A stretch of 64,000 bases of DNA, from NCBI GenBank assembly GCA_902785785.1, contig CADAAA010000003.1, positions 218,261 to 282,260 on the forward strand, in the 5' to 3' direction. Origin of the DNA: an uncultured Bacteroidia bacterium (lineage in GTDB: Bacteria; Bacteroidota; Bacteroidia; Bacteroidales; UBA932). Made by a program: the position numbers and the translations under genes. A model generated the notes under the pieces. That model was not told where the DNA came from. It saw only the letters and a list, made by a program, of their open reading frames with translations, and did not search any database. Positions within the stretch are counted from its first letter, which is position 1. Each line of letters starts with the position of its first letter. Positions 8,565 to 16,514 of the stretch are shown piece by piece.

Positions 8565-10478
8565 TCAGACGGGATCCACGTCCAGAGTGATGTGGCCAGT
8601 GTATTTGTAAGATTTCTCGAAATCGCTGATAGTTTCGGCGATTTCTTTTTTTCGTGTCGGGAGGCGGCGGTCTTTTGGAAGGGTGATGCGGATGACGAGG
8701 GCGTCCGGGTCGGTCTCGCGGCCGCGGCGCGGGGCGAAAGGGCCGGCGAGGGTGAAAGAGCTGGTGGAGGCGAAGCCCTTCAAGGCTTCCGCGAGCAGTC
8801 CCGACAGCTTTGCGAGCCGCCCGGTGTTCGTGTCCCTGACGATGACATCTACCATGCGGGAATACGGCGGGAGATTGAAGGTCTTGCGCTCCTCGAGCAG
8901 GTGAAGGGAATAGTCGTCGCCTTGGAGGAAAACCGGATGGCCTCCCTGGCGGGTCTGGACGAGCATGTGGCCGGGGAGTCTGCCGCGGAACTGCTCCAAG
9001 GTCTGCATGGTCTTCTCATCCGCCCGAAAATCGTGTTTGTCCATGAGGGTATCAGCGTTCAGCAACACCAGCAGCGAGATATCGGCGATGTCCTTCCGTC
9101 GCGCTTCATTTACCGTGGCGAAACCTATATTATCCGTCTGTCCGGGGAAGACCGCTTCAACCTGTTCCTTGAGGTCGTCCATCGGTCCCCAAGGCCTAAG
9201 TATCAGCACTTTGCCTTTATTGTCAAGGATCTCGCCCATCCTTAAGATGAGGACGCGCGACAGGTCTCCGACCATTCCGCGTTTCCTGGCTTCGACAGAA
9301 GTGTCCACGATTTCCATGGCGCTTTCCTCAAGCGGTGTGCGTACAAGCGCGTATCTACCGGTGATGCAGTTGTAGAGGGATTCCAGCGAGGGGGTGGGGG
9401 AGGAGAGGAGCACATGTGCTCCGTGTATGCTCCCGAGCATGACGGCAGAGTCGCGCGCTCCGTAGCGCGGGGTGCCGTCTTGCTTGTATGCGATGTCGTG
9501 CTCTTCCTCCACGATGACGAGCCCCAGGTCCTTGAACGGAAGGAACAGGGCCGAGCGTGTCCCAAGGATGAGCCTCGGCCTGTCGTTGCGGCGAAGGAGC
9601 GTAGCGACTTCGCGGCGGTTCCCGGCTGTCTCGGCCGAGTGGAACACGAGCACGGCGTCGCCGAAAGCCTCTGCGAGGACGGCTTGCAGCCTTTTGCTGA
9701 GAGTGATCTCCGGTACGAGCATCAGGACGCTGCGGCCGGCGGCAAGCGTGGCGCGCGCGGCCTCTACGAGGACGCCGATGCGCGCTGCTCCGCCCAGCAG
9801 CAGGACGCTCGCGCCTTTGGCGAAAGCCGCCTGCATCTCTGCAAAAGCAGAATTGTCACTCTGTTCAGAATGGCAGGCGAAGGATGCGAGAACTGTTGTT
9901 CCGGCCGGAAAGGAGGTGCCTGTCGCTTCACCATTCTCCAAAACCTCAAGTCTCCGACATATTTCGGTAAGTTCCGCCAGGATCTTGTCGCGTCCGGCTT
10001 CAAGCCCTGCCATGACCTTGGGGTTGTGCTTTCCCGCCAATGCGGCTTCCTTTTTGGCAAGCCGCTCCTCGAGCGCGAGGATGCGTTTGCTGTAAAGCTC
10101 CGATGTGCGGGCTTTCATCAGTTCCCGACGCTCTTCCGCCCTTGCACGGACTTCCTCACCGGCGGTCTTGACGGCGGGATAGGCCATCTTGTAGACTTCG
10201 CCCATGGTGCAGAGATAGTAGTCGGCCATGAAGCGCCAGAGCGCAAGCTCCTTCTCTCCGATCGGTTCCATGTGGCGCTCCACGGCATTTACCGGAAGGA
10301 CCCTGTCAGGGTCCACTTCCGGCGACACGCCGGTCTCGCTGACCACGCCGATGTATTTGCGCCCGGCGAAGGTTACGCTCACACGCGCCCCTGTCCGGAC
10401 CTCCTCGGAGATCCGGTAGCAGGGCTCCCACGCAAGCTTGAGCGGCAGGATGACCTTTATGTACTGCACCTCTTCCAT
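8565..10478 (-). CDS. priA: PriA-like protein (primosomal protein N') lacking helicase motifs
   Basis: 637 residues, shorter than the usual 730-820. The N-terminal 3'-DNA-binding domain is intact (VILPLKLAWEPC, GARVSVTFAGRKYIGVV). The core is clearly PriA: VLMLVPEITLSKRLQ, GTRSALFLPFKDLGLVIVEEEHD, YGARDSAVM, SSPTPSLES, and the C-terminal LPPYSRM...LDVDP. However, the Walker A site (normally GVTGSGKTE) reads GGAARIGVL at about 228-236. The eight-cysteine zinc module is absent, motif V (GTQMLAKG) is FATVNEARR, and motif VI (QVAGRAGR) is EQFRGRLPG. The frame is intact with normal codon use. It is probably a non-helicase replication-restart or structural protein, as described for actinobacterial PriA. 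Confidence 0.85.
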   Translation of the reverse strand: MEEVQYIKVILPLKLAWEPCYRISEEVRTGARVSVTFAGRKYIGVVSETGVSPEVDPDRVLPVNAVERHMEPIGEKELALWRFMADYYLCTMGEVYKMAYPAVKTAGEEVRARAEERRELMKARTSELYSKRILALEERLAKKEAALAGKHNPKVMAGLEAGRDKILAELTEICRRLEVLENGEATGTSFPAGTTVLASFACHSEQSDNSAFAEMQAAFAKGASVLLLGGAARIGVLVEAARATLAAGRSVLMLVPEITLSKRLQAVLAEAFGDAVLVFHSAETAGNRREVATLLRRNDRPRLILGTRSALFLPFKDLGLVIVEEEHDIAYKQDGTPRYGARDSAVMLGSIHGAHVLLSSPTPSLESLYNCITGRYALVRTPLEESAMEIVDTSVEARKRGMVGDLSRVLILRMGEILDNKGKVLILRPWGPMDDLKEQVEAVFPGQTDNIGFATVNEARRKDIADISLLVLLNADTLMDKHDFRADEKTMQTLEQFRGRLPGHMLVQTRQGGHPVFLQGDDYSLHLLEERKTFNLPPYSRMVDVIVRDTNTGRLAKLSGLLAEALKGFASTSSFTLAGPFAPRRGRETDPDALVIRITLPKDRRLPTRKKEIAETISDFEKSYKYTGHITLDVDPV

Positions 10479-10496
10479 GCTTGTGCGAAGATAACG

Positions 10497-10535
10497 AAAA
10501 AAAGTGCATCCCCTTCAGAGGAGATGCACTTTTTT
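10497..10535. terminator. Hairpin terminator between OmpA-lipoprotein and priA-like genes
   Basis: The arms are AAAAAAGTGCATC (10498-10510) and GATGCACTTTTTT (10523-10535). On the minus strand it lies 20 bp after the OmpA-like stop and is followed by a T-run, so it should end that transcript before priA. Confidence 0.8.
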
Positions 10536-10554
10536 AAGATATGGTCCCTAAGGA

Positions 10555-11244
10555 TTACTGGGCCTTGGCCTGGGCCTCGGCCTGCTTGATCATGTTCTCG
10601 TTGGCGGAGATGTAGACCTCGACGCGACGGTTCTGGGCACGGCCCTCGGCGGTCTCGTTGGACGCTACCGGCATGTGGTAGGACATGCCCTCGGAGGTCA
10701 TCCTGCTGCCGGCGATGCCGCAGGACTTGAGATAGTTGAGCACGGACTCGGCGCGCTGCTTGGAGAGGCGCTCGTTGACTGCATCGCTACCGGTGTTGTC
10801 GGTGTGGCCATAGATGGTGATGTCCGTCTCGGGCATGTCAGCCATCTGGGAAGCGAACTTCGCGAGATTGGCCTTGGAGGCGGCGTTCAGGTCGGCCTTG
10901 TTGAGGGCGAAGAGGATACCGCTGTCGAAGGTGACCTTGATGGCCTCGAGGCCGTTGGCGTCCTCGACTGTCTCGACCGTGGCGGCCTCGAGAGCTGCAA
11001 GCTCTGCGGCCTTCTGGTCCATCTTCTTGCCGATGATGGCGCCTGCGGTGGCGCCGACGGCGGAACCGACTGCCGCGCCGATGGCGGCGGCCTTGCCGTC
11101 CTTACCGATAAGGGCGCCTACGCCTGCTCCGAGAGCTGCGCCCGCTCCGGTTCCGATGAGGGAATCCTGGGCCATCTTGGACATAGAGGAGCATCCTGAA
11201 AGGATCATAGCTCCGCAAAGGAAGAATGCAATGTACTTTTTCAT
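10555..11244 (-). CDS. OmpA-family lipoprotein with glycine zipper (YiaD-like)
   Basis: 229 residues from MKKYIAFFLCGAMILSGC, a lipoprotein signal with Cys 18. I chose this Met over an upstream one because it starts the signal peptide directly. Residues about 30-75 are a Gly/Ala-rich glycine zipper (GTGAGAALGAGVGALIG). The C-terminal OmpA domain carries the peptidoglycan-binding signature GHTDNTGSDAVNERLSKQRA and ends GRAQNRRVEVYI. It would tether the outer membrane to peptidoglycan. It is monocistronic, with a hairpin terminator behind it. Confidence 0.9.
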   Translation of the reverse strand: MKKYIAFFLCGAMILSGCSSMSKMAQDSLIGTGAGAALGAGVGALIGKDGKAAAIGAAVGSAVGATAGAIIGKKMDQKAAELAALEAATVETVEDANGLEAIKVTFDSGILFALNKADLNAASKANLAKFASQMADMPETDITIYGHTDNTGSDAVNERLSKQRAESVLNYLKSCGIAGSRMTSEGMSYHMPVASNETAEGRAQNRRVEVYISANENMIKQAEAQAKAQ

Positions 11245-11410
11245 TTCACAAGTGTATTTAAAATATTGGTTTCCATAGTAACCGTTTAATAAATGCAAGT
11301 TTAATAATAAAAGTAGAAAGATGCAATAATCTCGTCCATTTTCTCTCTTTGCCTCCTTTCCGTTCTCTGCTTCCGACAGGTTTTACAGCCCAATTATTTT
11401 GCAAGAAAAA

Positions 11411-11441
11411 TTTGGTAGGTCACATTTTTTGTATATCTTTG
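11411..11441 (+). promoter_or_regulatory. Promoter of tRNA-Phe
   Basis: TTTG (11411-11414), a 19-bp spacer and TATCTTTG (11434-11441), 17 bp before the tRNA. The geometry is identical to the tRNA-Glu promoter in this window. Confidence 0.8.
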
Positions 11442-11458
11442 CAGTCCCAAAACACAAC

Positions 11459-11531
11459 GGTGCTGTAGCTCAGGTGGTAGAGCAATGGACTGAAAATCCA
11501 TGTGTCGCCGGTTCAACTCCTGCCAGCACCA
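11459..11531 (+). tRNA. tRNA-Phe (anticodon GAA)
   Basis: Acceptor GGTGCTG / CAGCACC, anticodon stem ATGGA / TCCAT with loop CTGAAAA (anticodon GAA), T-loop TTCAACT, discriminator A, no encoded CCA. The T-stem GCCGG / CCTGC has one C-T mismatch in the middle. It is followed at once by a strong terminator. Confidence 0.92.
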
Positions 11532-11534
11532 CAT

Positions 11535-11570
11535 AAAGCCCTTCGATTTTCGAAGGGCTTTATTTTTTTT
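11535..11570 (+). terminator. Intrinsic terminator after tRNA-Phe
   Basis: Perfect stem AAAGCCCTTCG / CGAAGGGCTTT with a 5-nt loop, then a long T-run, beginning four bases after the tRNA. Confidence 0.88.
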
Positions 11571-11607
11571 GCTTATATTTGGGAAACGAAACTTAATAGA
11601 TACGAAG

Positions 11608-12225
11608 ATGAAGACTCTTATTTCTGTATTACGGGGAATGTCGGTGAAGGATTTGCTGGTGGTGGCAGGAGTGGCTGGGATGCTTTGCTCCTGTTCCGTT
11701 GCCAAGGATGCATCTGAAAGGAAAGACTATGCCCCGGACGACCAGGTGAATGTCGGATATGGATCGGTCGACAAGGATAAACTGACTTACTCCGTCAGCC
11801 AGCTGGATGTGGATGAGCGGGAGATTTCCCAATACAGCAATATTTGGGACTATATGCGCAGCCGGGTGCCCGGCGTGGAGATTGGAGAGTCGGTGGCGGG
11901 AAGTACACCTGATATCGTCATACGCGGAAAGAACTCCATCAATTCTCCGACCCAGCCCCTCATAATGCTGGACGGCGTCGAGGCCCCCGACATTTCCGGC
12001 CTCAATCCCAGTGACGTGGCGTCCGTCAGTGTCCTGAAGGATGCTTCCGCCTCGATCTATGGTTCGCGTGGAGGCAACGGCGTGATATTGATCACCACGA
12101 AGAGCGCCAAGCTCGCGGCGGAGCGTGAGGCCGCCTACCAGCGCGAGGTCCGCGAAGCCGCCCGCGCGGCGAAGGCGGCACGCAAAGCCGCCAAGCGCGA
12201 AGCCAAGGCTTCCCGCGGCAAATAG
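11608..12225 (+). CDS. Stand-alone TonB-receptor plug-domain lipoprotein
   Basis: 205 residues from the ATG at 11608, the Met heading the signal peptide; upstream in-frame codons cross the tRNA. The signal ends VAGMLCSC (Cys 27 or 29). Residues about 50-168 are a complete TonB-dependent receptor plug: DYMRSRVPGVEI, PDIVIRGKNSIN, PLIMLDGVEA, VASVSVLKDASASIYGSRGGNGVILITTK. No beta-barrel follows. The protein ends in an Ala/Lys/Arg-rich tail (AARAAKAARKAAKREAKAS). Plug-only proteins of this sort occur in Bacteroidota, but their function is not settled; it may act as a soluble or anchored partner of SusC-type systems. Confidence 0.82.
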   Translation: MKTLISVLRGMSVKDLLVVAGVAGMLCSCSVAKDASERKDYAPDDQVNVGYGSVDKDKLTYSVSQLDVDEREISQYSNIWDYMRSRVPGVEIGESVAGSTPDIVIRGKNSINSPTQPLIMLDGVEAPDISGLNPSDVASVSVLKDASASIYGSRGGNGVILITTKSAKLAAEREAAYQREVREAARAAKAARKAAKREAKASRGK

Positions 12226-12242
12226 AATCTAGGATAAAAAGT

Positions 12243-12707
12243 TTATCGGAGGATCTCCAGATCCTTCTTGAGTATGGTCTTGGGGTCCATGAGGGAGACT
12301 TTCTGGAAAAGTCTTATCTGGTTGCCCAGCGAAAGGTGCACCTTGTCTTCGTGCTTGCCTTTGCGCCACCATTTGTAGAATCCTATGGGGTCGTTTTCGA
12401 AGGGGATGCTGGCCTTGATGCCGCTGCTGTACCCCGGATAGTCGATGATGAGGTTGAGCCCCATGAAACGCTTGTAGTAGTCGGGATCGGCCCTGCGAAG
12501 CTTGCTGACGAGTGGATTGAGGACCTCGAAGGTGTCGACATGCAACGTCTTCTCCTTGATGATCATCCTGTGGATACGGACGGGGTCGTAGTTGAGCCAC
12601 GCGCCCATCCTGAGGGTCACGGGACCCTCAGCCGTATCTAGCGTCAACTCGTCCATTGAGAAGTAGGTCTTCTCCGGATCGAGAGGGAAAATCTGGTCTG
12701 AGTCCAT
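12243..12707 (-). CDS. Conserved-looking protein of unknown function
   Basis: 154 residues from MDSDQIFPLDPE (ATG at 12707). A longer in-frame extension exists upstream but would run antisense through the arginase-fold gene, so the short start is preferred. There is no signal peptide. The sequence is mixed alpha/beta with a notable VHLSLGNQIRLFQKVSL segment and a basic end (TILKKDLEILR). I do not recognise the family. It is convergent with the plug lipoprotein (17-bp gap) and divergent from the arginase-like gene. Confidence 0.65.
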   Translation of the reverse strand: MDSDQIFPLDPEKTYFSMDELTLDTAEGPVTLRMGAWLNYDPVRIHRMIIKEKTLHVDTFEVLNPLVSKLRRADPDYYKRFMGLNLIIDYPGYSSGIKASIPFENDPIGFYKWWRKGKHEDKVHLSLGNQIRLFQKVSLMDPKTILKKDLEILR

Positions 12708-12821
12708 AAAGGCGTTAGTCAGTCGATTCGCAAATTTAATGACTATTTTGTTAAAAAACCACCCGTTTTGACCTAAAAAACCGTATCTTGCATTATTGAA
12801 ATGCCATTTTTTCGGTTTTTT

Positions 12822-13607
12822 ATGAAGAATATCATCCTTGACATGACCGGCCTGTGCCGTGACGGAGGGCTCGCGACCTCTCTGGCCTCTCCCGAAACCC
12901 TCAGCCTTTCTTCCCTGGAAGGAACCAATTGCTACTGCGACCCGGCGGCCGCCTCTGCGATACGCCAGGCGGTGGAGACCCTGCCTGTTTCTGCGCTCCA
13001 CTGGTGCGACACCGGGGATTACCATTACCTGTCCGGTTTCTGGCTGGAGAAGGCGGCGAAGGAGATGGGTGAAGAGCCTTTCGCCCTGGTACTGTTCGAC
13101 CATCATCCGGACATGCAGGAGCCCGCCTTCGGAAATGTACTGTCCTGCGGGAGCTGGGCGCGGGACGCCTTCACGGGCATTCCTAATTTAAAGCAGATAC
13201 TTCTGGTCGGAATCAATCCCGACCTCGAGGTGGAGATCCTCGACCTGGTCTTCGATGGCGTCCTTGCAGTCACGGCAGAGGATCTGAGGCATACTGGAGA
13301 CAACCTCTCCCAGGATGTCCTGGAGATGTTTTCGCTGCTGGATCCGCATGTACCTGTCTATATCAGTATCGACAAGGATGTACTTACAAAGGATTATGCC
13401 CGCACCGACTGGGACCAGGGCGGCATGACCCTTCCGCAGTTGGAGGCCGCGGTGCTCCGCATCGCAGCCGGACACCGGCTGCTGGGTGCGGACATCTGCG
13501 GCGGCCTCACTCCCGACAAGGGCGGAAAAAGCGAGGATTTCGACATAAATCTCAAGACAGACCTGGCTTTGGAAAAACTGTTTGGTAATCTCATAATAGA
13601 TTCGTAA
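12822..13607 (+). CDS. Arginase/agmatinase/formiminoglutamase-fold protein
   Basis: 261 residues from MKNIILDMTG; a Met seven codons earlier (12801) is also possible. The three ureohydrolase metal motifs can be matched: TGDYHYLSG (about 64-72), FDHHPDM (92-98, Asp 93, His 95, Asp 97) and SIDKDVLTKD. The last two correspond to DAHxD and SxDxDxxDP. It is therefore likely a binuclear-metal amidinohydrolase, but the motifs deviate from canonical arginase and the substrate is unknown. It precedes the glycine cleavage operon, whose promoter overlaps its 3' end. Confidence 0.78.
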   Translation: MKNIILDMTGLCRDGGLATSLASPETLSLSSLEGTNCYCDPAAASAIRQAVETLPVSALHWCDTGDYHYLSGFWLEKAAKEMGEEPFALVLFDHHPDMQEPAFGNVLSCGSWARDAFTGIPNLKQILLVGINPDLEVEILDLVFDGVLAVTAEDLRHTGDNLSQDVLEMFSLLDPHVPVYISIDKDVLTKDYARTDWDQGGMTLPQLEAAVLRIAAGHRLLGADICGGLTPDKGGKSEDFDINLKTDLALEKLFGNLIIDS

Positions 13608-13612
13608 CTTTG
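13581..13612 (+). promoter_or_regulatory. Promoter of the gcv operon
   Basis: TTTG (13581-13584), a 20-bp spacer and TAACTTTG (13605-13612), an exact consensus match. The -7 box starts at the stop codon of the arginase-like gene. It leaves a leader of roughly 70-75 nt before gcvT; I see no glycine-riboswitch-like structure in it. Confidence 0.75.
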
Positions 13613-13692
13613 AACGATTAAGAGGAACAATCCAAAATCCGCTTAAAAATCGTTATTTCAAAGCTTAATTCAGTTAAAGATCGTAATCCGTC

Positions 13693-14796
13693 ATGGAAGA
13701 CAATCTCAAAATGACCTGTCTATACGACAAGCATGTGGCATTGGGCGCCAAGATGAGCCCGTTTGCCGGTTTCATGATGCCTATCCAGTATGCCGGCATC
13801 ACCGAAGAGCATCTGGCAGTACGCAATCATGTCGGCATGTTTGACGTCTCGCACATGGGCGAAGTCTTTATCAGCGGCTCCGATGCCGAATCCTTCGTGA
13901 ACCATATCTTCACCAACGACGTCCGCGGTCTTGCTCCGGGCAAGATCCTGTACGGAATGATGCTCTATCCTACGGGCGGAGTCGTGGACGACCTGCTCGT
14001 CTACCGTTGCTTCGAAGCGGACACATACCTGCTCGTGGTTAACGCTTCCAACATAGATAAGGATTACGCGTGGATGCTCGACAATGCATCAGGTTACGAT
14101 GTCGTAATCGACAACGCTTCCGAAAGCTGGGGCCAGATCGCGGTTCAGGGCCCTGAGTCCGAGAAGACCGTCGTGGACGTGCTCGGCATCACCGGCGCCG
14201 CATCCCTCGGTTTTTATGAGTTCTTCGACAGCGAATGGAAGGGCGGCCGCATGATAGTCAGCCGCACCGGCTATACCGGTGAGGATGGATTCGAGCTTTA
14301 TGCCTCTCCCGAGAGTATCGGTGAGATTTGGGATATGCTGCTGGCGGCCGGCGTAGCGCCGTGCGGCCTCGGCTGCCGCGATACGCTTCGCTTCGAGGCG
14401 GGCCTTCCGCTCTACGGCGACGAGCTCAGTGCCGACATCACCCCTGTAGAGGCCGGCCTGTCCATGTTCTGCAAGCTTGACAAGGACGGATTCATCGGCA
14501 AGGACGTCCTCGTCCGCCAGAAGGCCGAAGGCACGGAGAAGAAACTCGTCGGTATCGAGATCCATGACAAGGCCATTCCCCGCGCCGGTTATCCCGTCGA
14601 ACTGGAGGATGGCACCGAAGTCGGAGTGGTCACGACCGGCTACCGTTCCATTTCGCTTGACCGCAGCATCTGTTTCGCCCTTGTGAAGTCGGAGTATTCC
14701 AAGCTTGGCACGCCTCTGTGGATCCGTATCCGCAAGAAGGTCTTCCCCGGCGAGGTCGTCAAGAAAAGATTCTATCAGACAAACTATAAAAAATAA
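13693..14796 (+). CDS. gcvT: Glycine cleavage system T protein (aminomethyltransferase)
   Basis: 367 residues. The start is MEDNLKMTCLYDKHVALGAKM, with typical GcvT signatures GMFDVSHMGE, VDDLLVYR, SRTGYTGEDGFEL and CGLGCRDTLRFEAGLPLYG. It transfers the methylene group from the lipoyl arm of GcvH to tetrahydrofolate and releases ammonia. It is the first gene of gcvT-gcvH-gcvPA-gcvPB, 8 bp before gcvH. Confidence 0.96.
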   Translation: MEDNLKMTCLYDKHVALGAKMSPFAGFMMPIQYAGITEEHLAVRNHVGMFDVSHMGEVFISGSDAESFVNHIFTNDVRGLAPGKILYGMMLYPTGGVVDDLLVYRCFEADTYLLVVNASNIDKDYAWMLDNASGYDVVIDNASESWGQIAVQGPESEKTVVDVLGITGAASLGFYEFFDSEWKGGRMIVSRTGYTGEDGFELYASPESIGEIWDMLLAAGVAPCGLGCRDTLRFEAGLPLYGDELSADITPVEAGLSMFCKLDKDGFIGKDVLVRQKAEGTEKKLVGIEIHDKAIPRAGYPVELEDGTEVGVVTTGYRSISLDRSICFALVKSEYSKLGTPLWIRIRKKVFPGEVVKKRFYQTNYKK

Positions 14797-14804
14797 CCGT
14801 TGAA

Positions 14805-15182
14805 ATGTCAAAGATTGTAGAAGGATTGCTTTACAGCGATTCACACGAATGGGTGAAGGTTGACGGCGACGTCGCCATCATCGGAGTCACCGATTACGCT
14901 CAGGCTGAGATGGGCGACATCACCTATGTCGACCTTCCCGAGGTGGACGACGAGGTGAGCCAGGGTGAGGATTTCGGCGCACTTGAGAGCGTCAAGGCCT
15001 CCAGCGAGCTCTATTCTCCCGTCTCCGGTACCGTCGTCGCGGTCAACGAAGCACTCGAGGATGCTCCCGAGCTTGTCAACGAGGACGCTTTCGCCAACTG
15101 GATCATCAAGGTGCAGATGAGTGACAAGGCCGAGCTCGAGTCCCTCATGGATGCCGCAGCTTACGCAGGTATCACTGGATAG
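14805..15182 (+). CDS. gcvH: Glycine cleavage system H protein
   Basis: 125 residues, the normal length. The lipoylation motif ALESVKASSE places the modified Lys at 64, with HEWVKVDGDVAIIGVTDYAQ at the start and ELYSPVSGTVV after the lipoyl lysine. It carries the aminomethyl group between the P and T proteins. It lies 8 bp after gcvT and 3 bp before gcvPA. Confidence 0.97.
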   Translation: MSKIVEGLLYSDSHEWVKVDGDVAIIGVTDYAQAEMGDITYVDLPEVDDEVSQGEDFGALESVKASSELYSPVSGTVVAVNEALEDAPELVNEDAFANWIIKVQMSDKAELESLMDAAAYAGITG

Positions 15183-15185
15183 TCC

Positions 15186-16511
15186 ATGGGAAGCTTCTCT
15201 TATTTTCCTCACACTGAGGAAGATATCCGGCAGATGCTAGACCGTATAGGGGTAAAGTCGCTCGACGACCTCTATGCCGACGTGCCTGCCGGTTTCATTT
15301 ACAAGGGGGAGTACGACCTCCCGGATGCGCTCTCCGAGCAGGAGGTGCGCGACTTCTTCGAGCGCCTGGCCTCGAAGAACACCCGCCTCAAGGTGTTCGC
15401 CGGCGCCGGCTCCTATGACCATTACACCCCTGCGGTGATTCCCTACATCATCTCCCGTTCCGAGTTCCTGACGGCGTATACGCCATATCAGTGCGAGATC
15501 TCGCAGGGTACACTGCGTTATATCTTCGAATACCAGAGCATGGTCTGCGCCCTGACGGGTATGGATGTAAGCAATGCATCCATGTACGACGGACCCACCG
15601 CTGCGGCTGAGGCCATGAGAATGGCCGTTGCCAGCGCCCGGAAGAAGAATACGGTTCTCCTTTCCAGGACCCTTCTTCCGAACGTGGTCAAGACCGTCGA
15701 GACCTATGCGAAGTATTACGGTACCAATATCGCCTACATCGAGGCCGAGGACGGGCAGACGTCGCTCGCCAGCCTTCGCGAGGCTATGGCGTGCGGCGAC
15801 GTCGCCGGCGCTATCGTGCCGTCAGTCAACCGTTTCGGTATCATCGAGGATCTCAGCGGATTTGCCGATACCCTCCATGAGGGCAAGGCTTTGCTGGTCG
15901 AGTACTGCGACCCTTCCACACTGGCTGTCCTCAAGACTCCAGCGGAGTGGGGAGCCGACGTCGCCGTCGGAGACGGCCAGTCGCTCGGCATCCCGATGTG
16001 CTTCGGCGGCCCTTATGTCGGCTTCATGGCCTGCACCAAGGAGCACATGCGCAAGCTTCCCGGCCGTATCGTCGGCGAGACGGTGGACGGGCAGGGGAGG
16101 CGCGCCTTCGTGCTGACGCTGCAGGCGCGCGAGCAGCACATCCGCCGCGAGAAGGCTACGTCCAACATCTGCTCCAACGAGTCCCTTATGGCGCTCTTCG
16201 TGACGGTCTATATGTCCCTCATGGGCCCGCAGGGCCTGAGGGAGGTCAATGAGAAATCCTATGCCGGAGCACATCTGCTTCACGACATGCTGCTGCAGAC
16301 CGGCAAGTTTGAGGAAGTCTTCGACAAGCCTTTCCTCAAGGAGTTCGTCCTGAAACCGCTCGTAGATGCCAAGGCCTTGCAGGCCAGGCTCTGTGAAGGC
16401 GGTTTCTTCGGCGCCCTCGAAACCGAAGAGGGATATGTAAGTTTCTGTGTGACAGAGAAAAGGACACGCGCTGAGATCGAGGCGCTGGTCGCATTGGCAA
16501 GGGAGGCATAG
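15186..16511 (+). CDS. gcvPA: Glycine dehydrogenase (decarboxylating) subunit 1
   Basis: 441 residues, the N-terminal half of the P protein in its two-subunit form. Signatures: FAGAGSYDHYTPAVIPYIISRSEF, TAYTPYQCEISQGTLR, EYQSMVCALTGMDVSNASMYDG and the FGGPYVGFMA loop. It contributes to the PLP-dependent decarboxylation of glycine together with GcvPB, which carries the cofactor lysine. It is tightly packed in the operon, 3 bp from each neighbour. Confidence 0.96.
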   Translation: MGSFSYFPHTEEDIRQMLDRIGVKSLDDLYADVPAGFIYKGEYDLPDALSEQEVRDFFERLASKNTRLKVFAGAGSYDHYTPAVIPYIISRSEFLTAYTPYQCEISQGTLRYIFEYQSMVCALTGMDVSNASMYDGPTAAAEAMRMAVASARKKNTVLLSRTLLPNVVKTVETYAKYYGTNIAYIEAEDGQTSLASLREAMACGDVAGAIVPSVNRFGIIEDLSGFADTLHEGKALLVEYCDPSTLAVLKTPAEWGADVAVGDGQSLGIPMCFGGPYVGFMACTKEHMRKLPGRIVGETVDGQGRRAFVLTLQAREQHIRREKATSNICSNESLMALFVTVYMSLMGPQGLREVNEKSYAGAHLLHDMLLQTGKFEEVFDKPFLKEFVLKPLVDAKALQARLCEGGFFGALETEEGYVSFCVTEKRTRAEIEALVALAREA

Positions 16512-16514
16512 GGT

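Noticed and set aside
8131-8610. Several overlapping repeat-containing frames on both strands, with 17-residue repeats such as NLCAEDREKALWRTKTA
   Set aside because: They arise because the 51-bp repeat is a multiple of three. One 50-bp unit breaks the frame, starts are poor, and the units are inverted-repeat structures.
11500-11607. Longer start of the plug lipoprotein
   Set aside because: It would begin inside tRNA-Phe and pass through its terminator; the Met at 11608 heads the signal peptide.
12708-13106. N-terminal extension of the minus-strand hypothetical protein at 12243-12707
   Set aside because: It would run antisense through the arginase-like gene and its promoter region; the Met at 12707 is a natural start.
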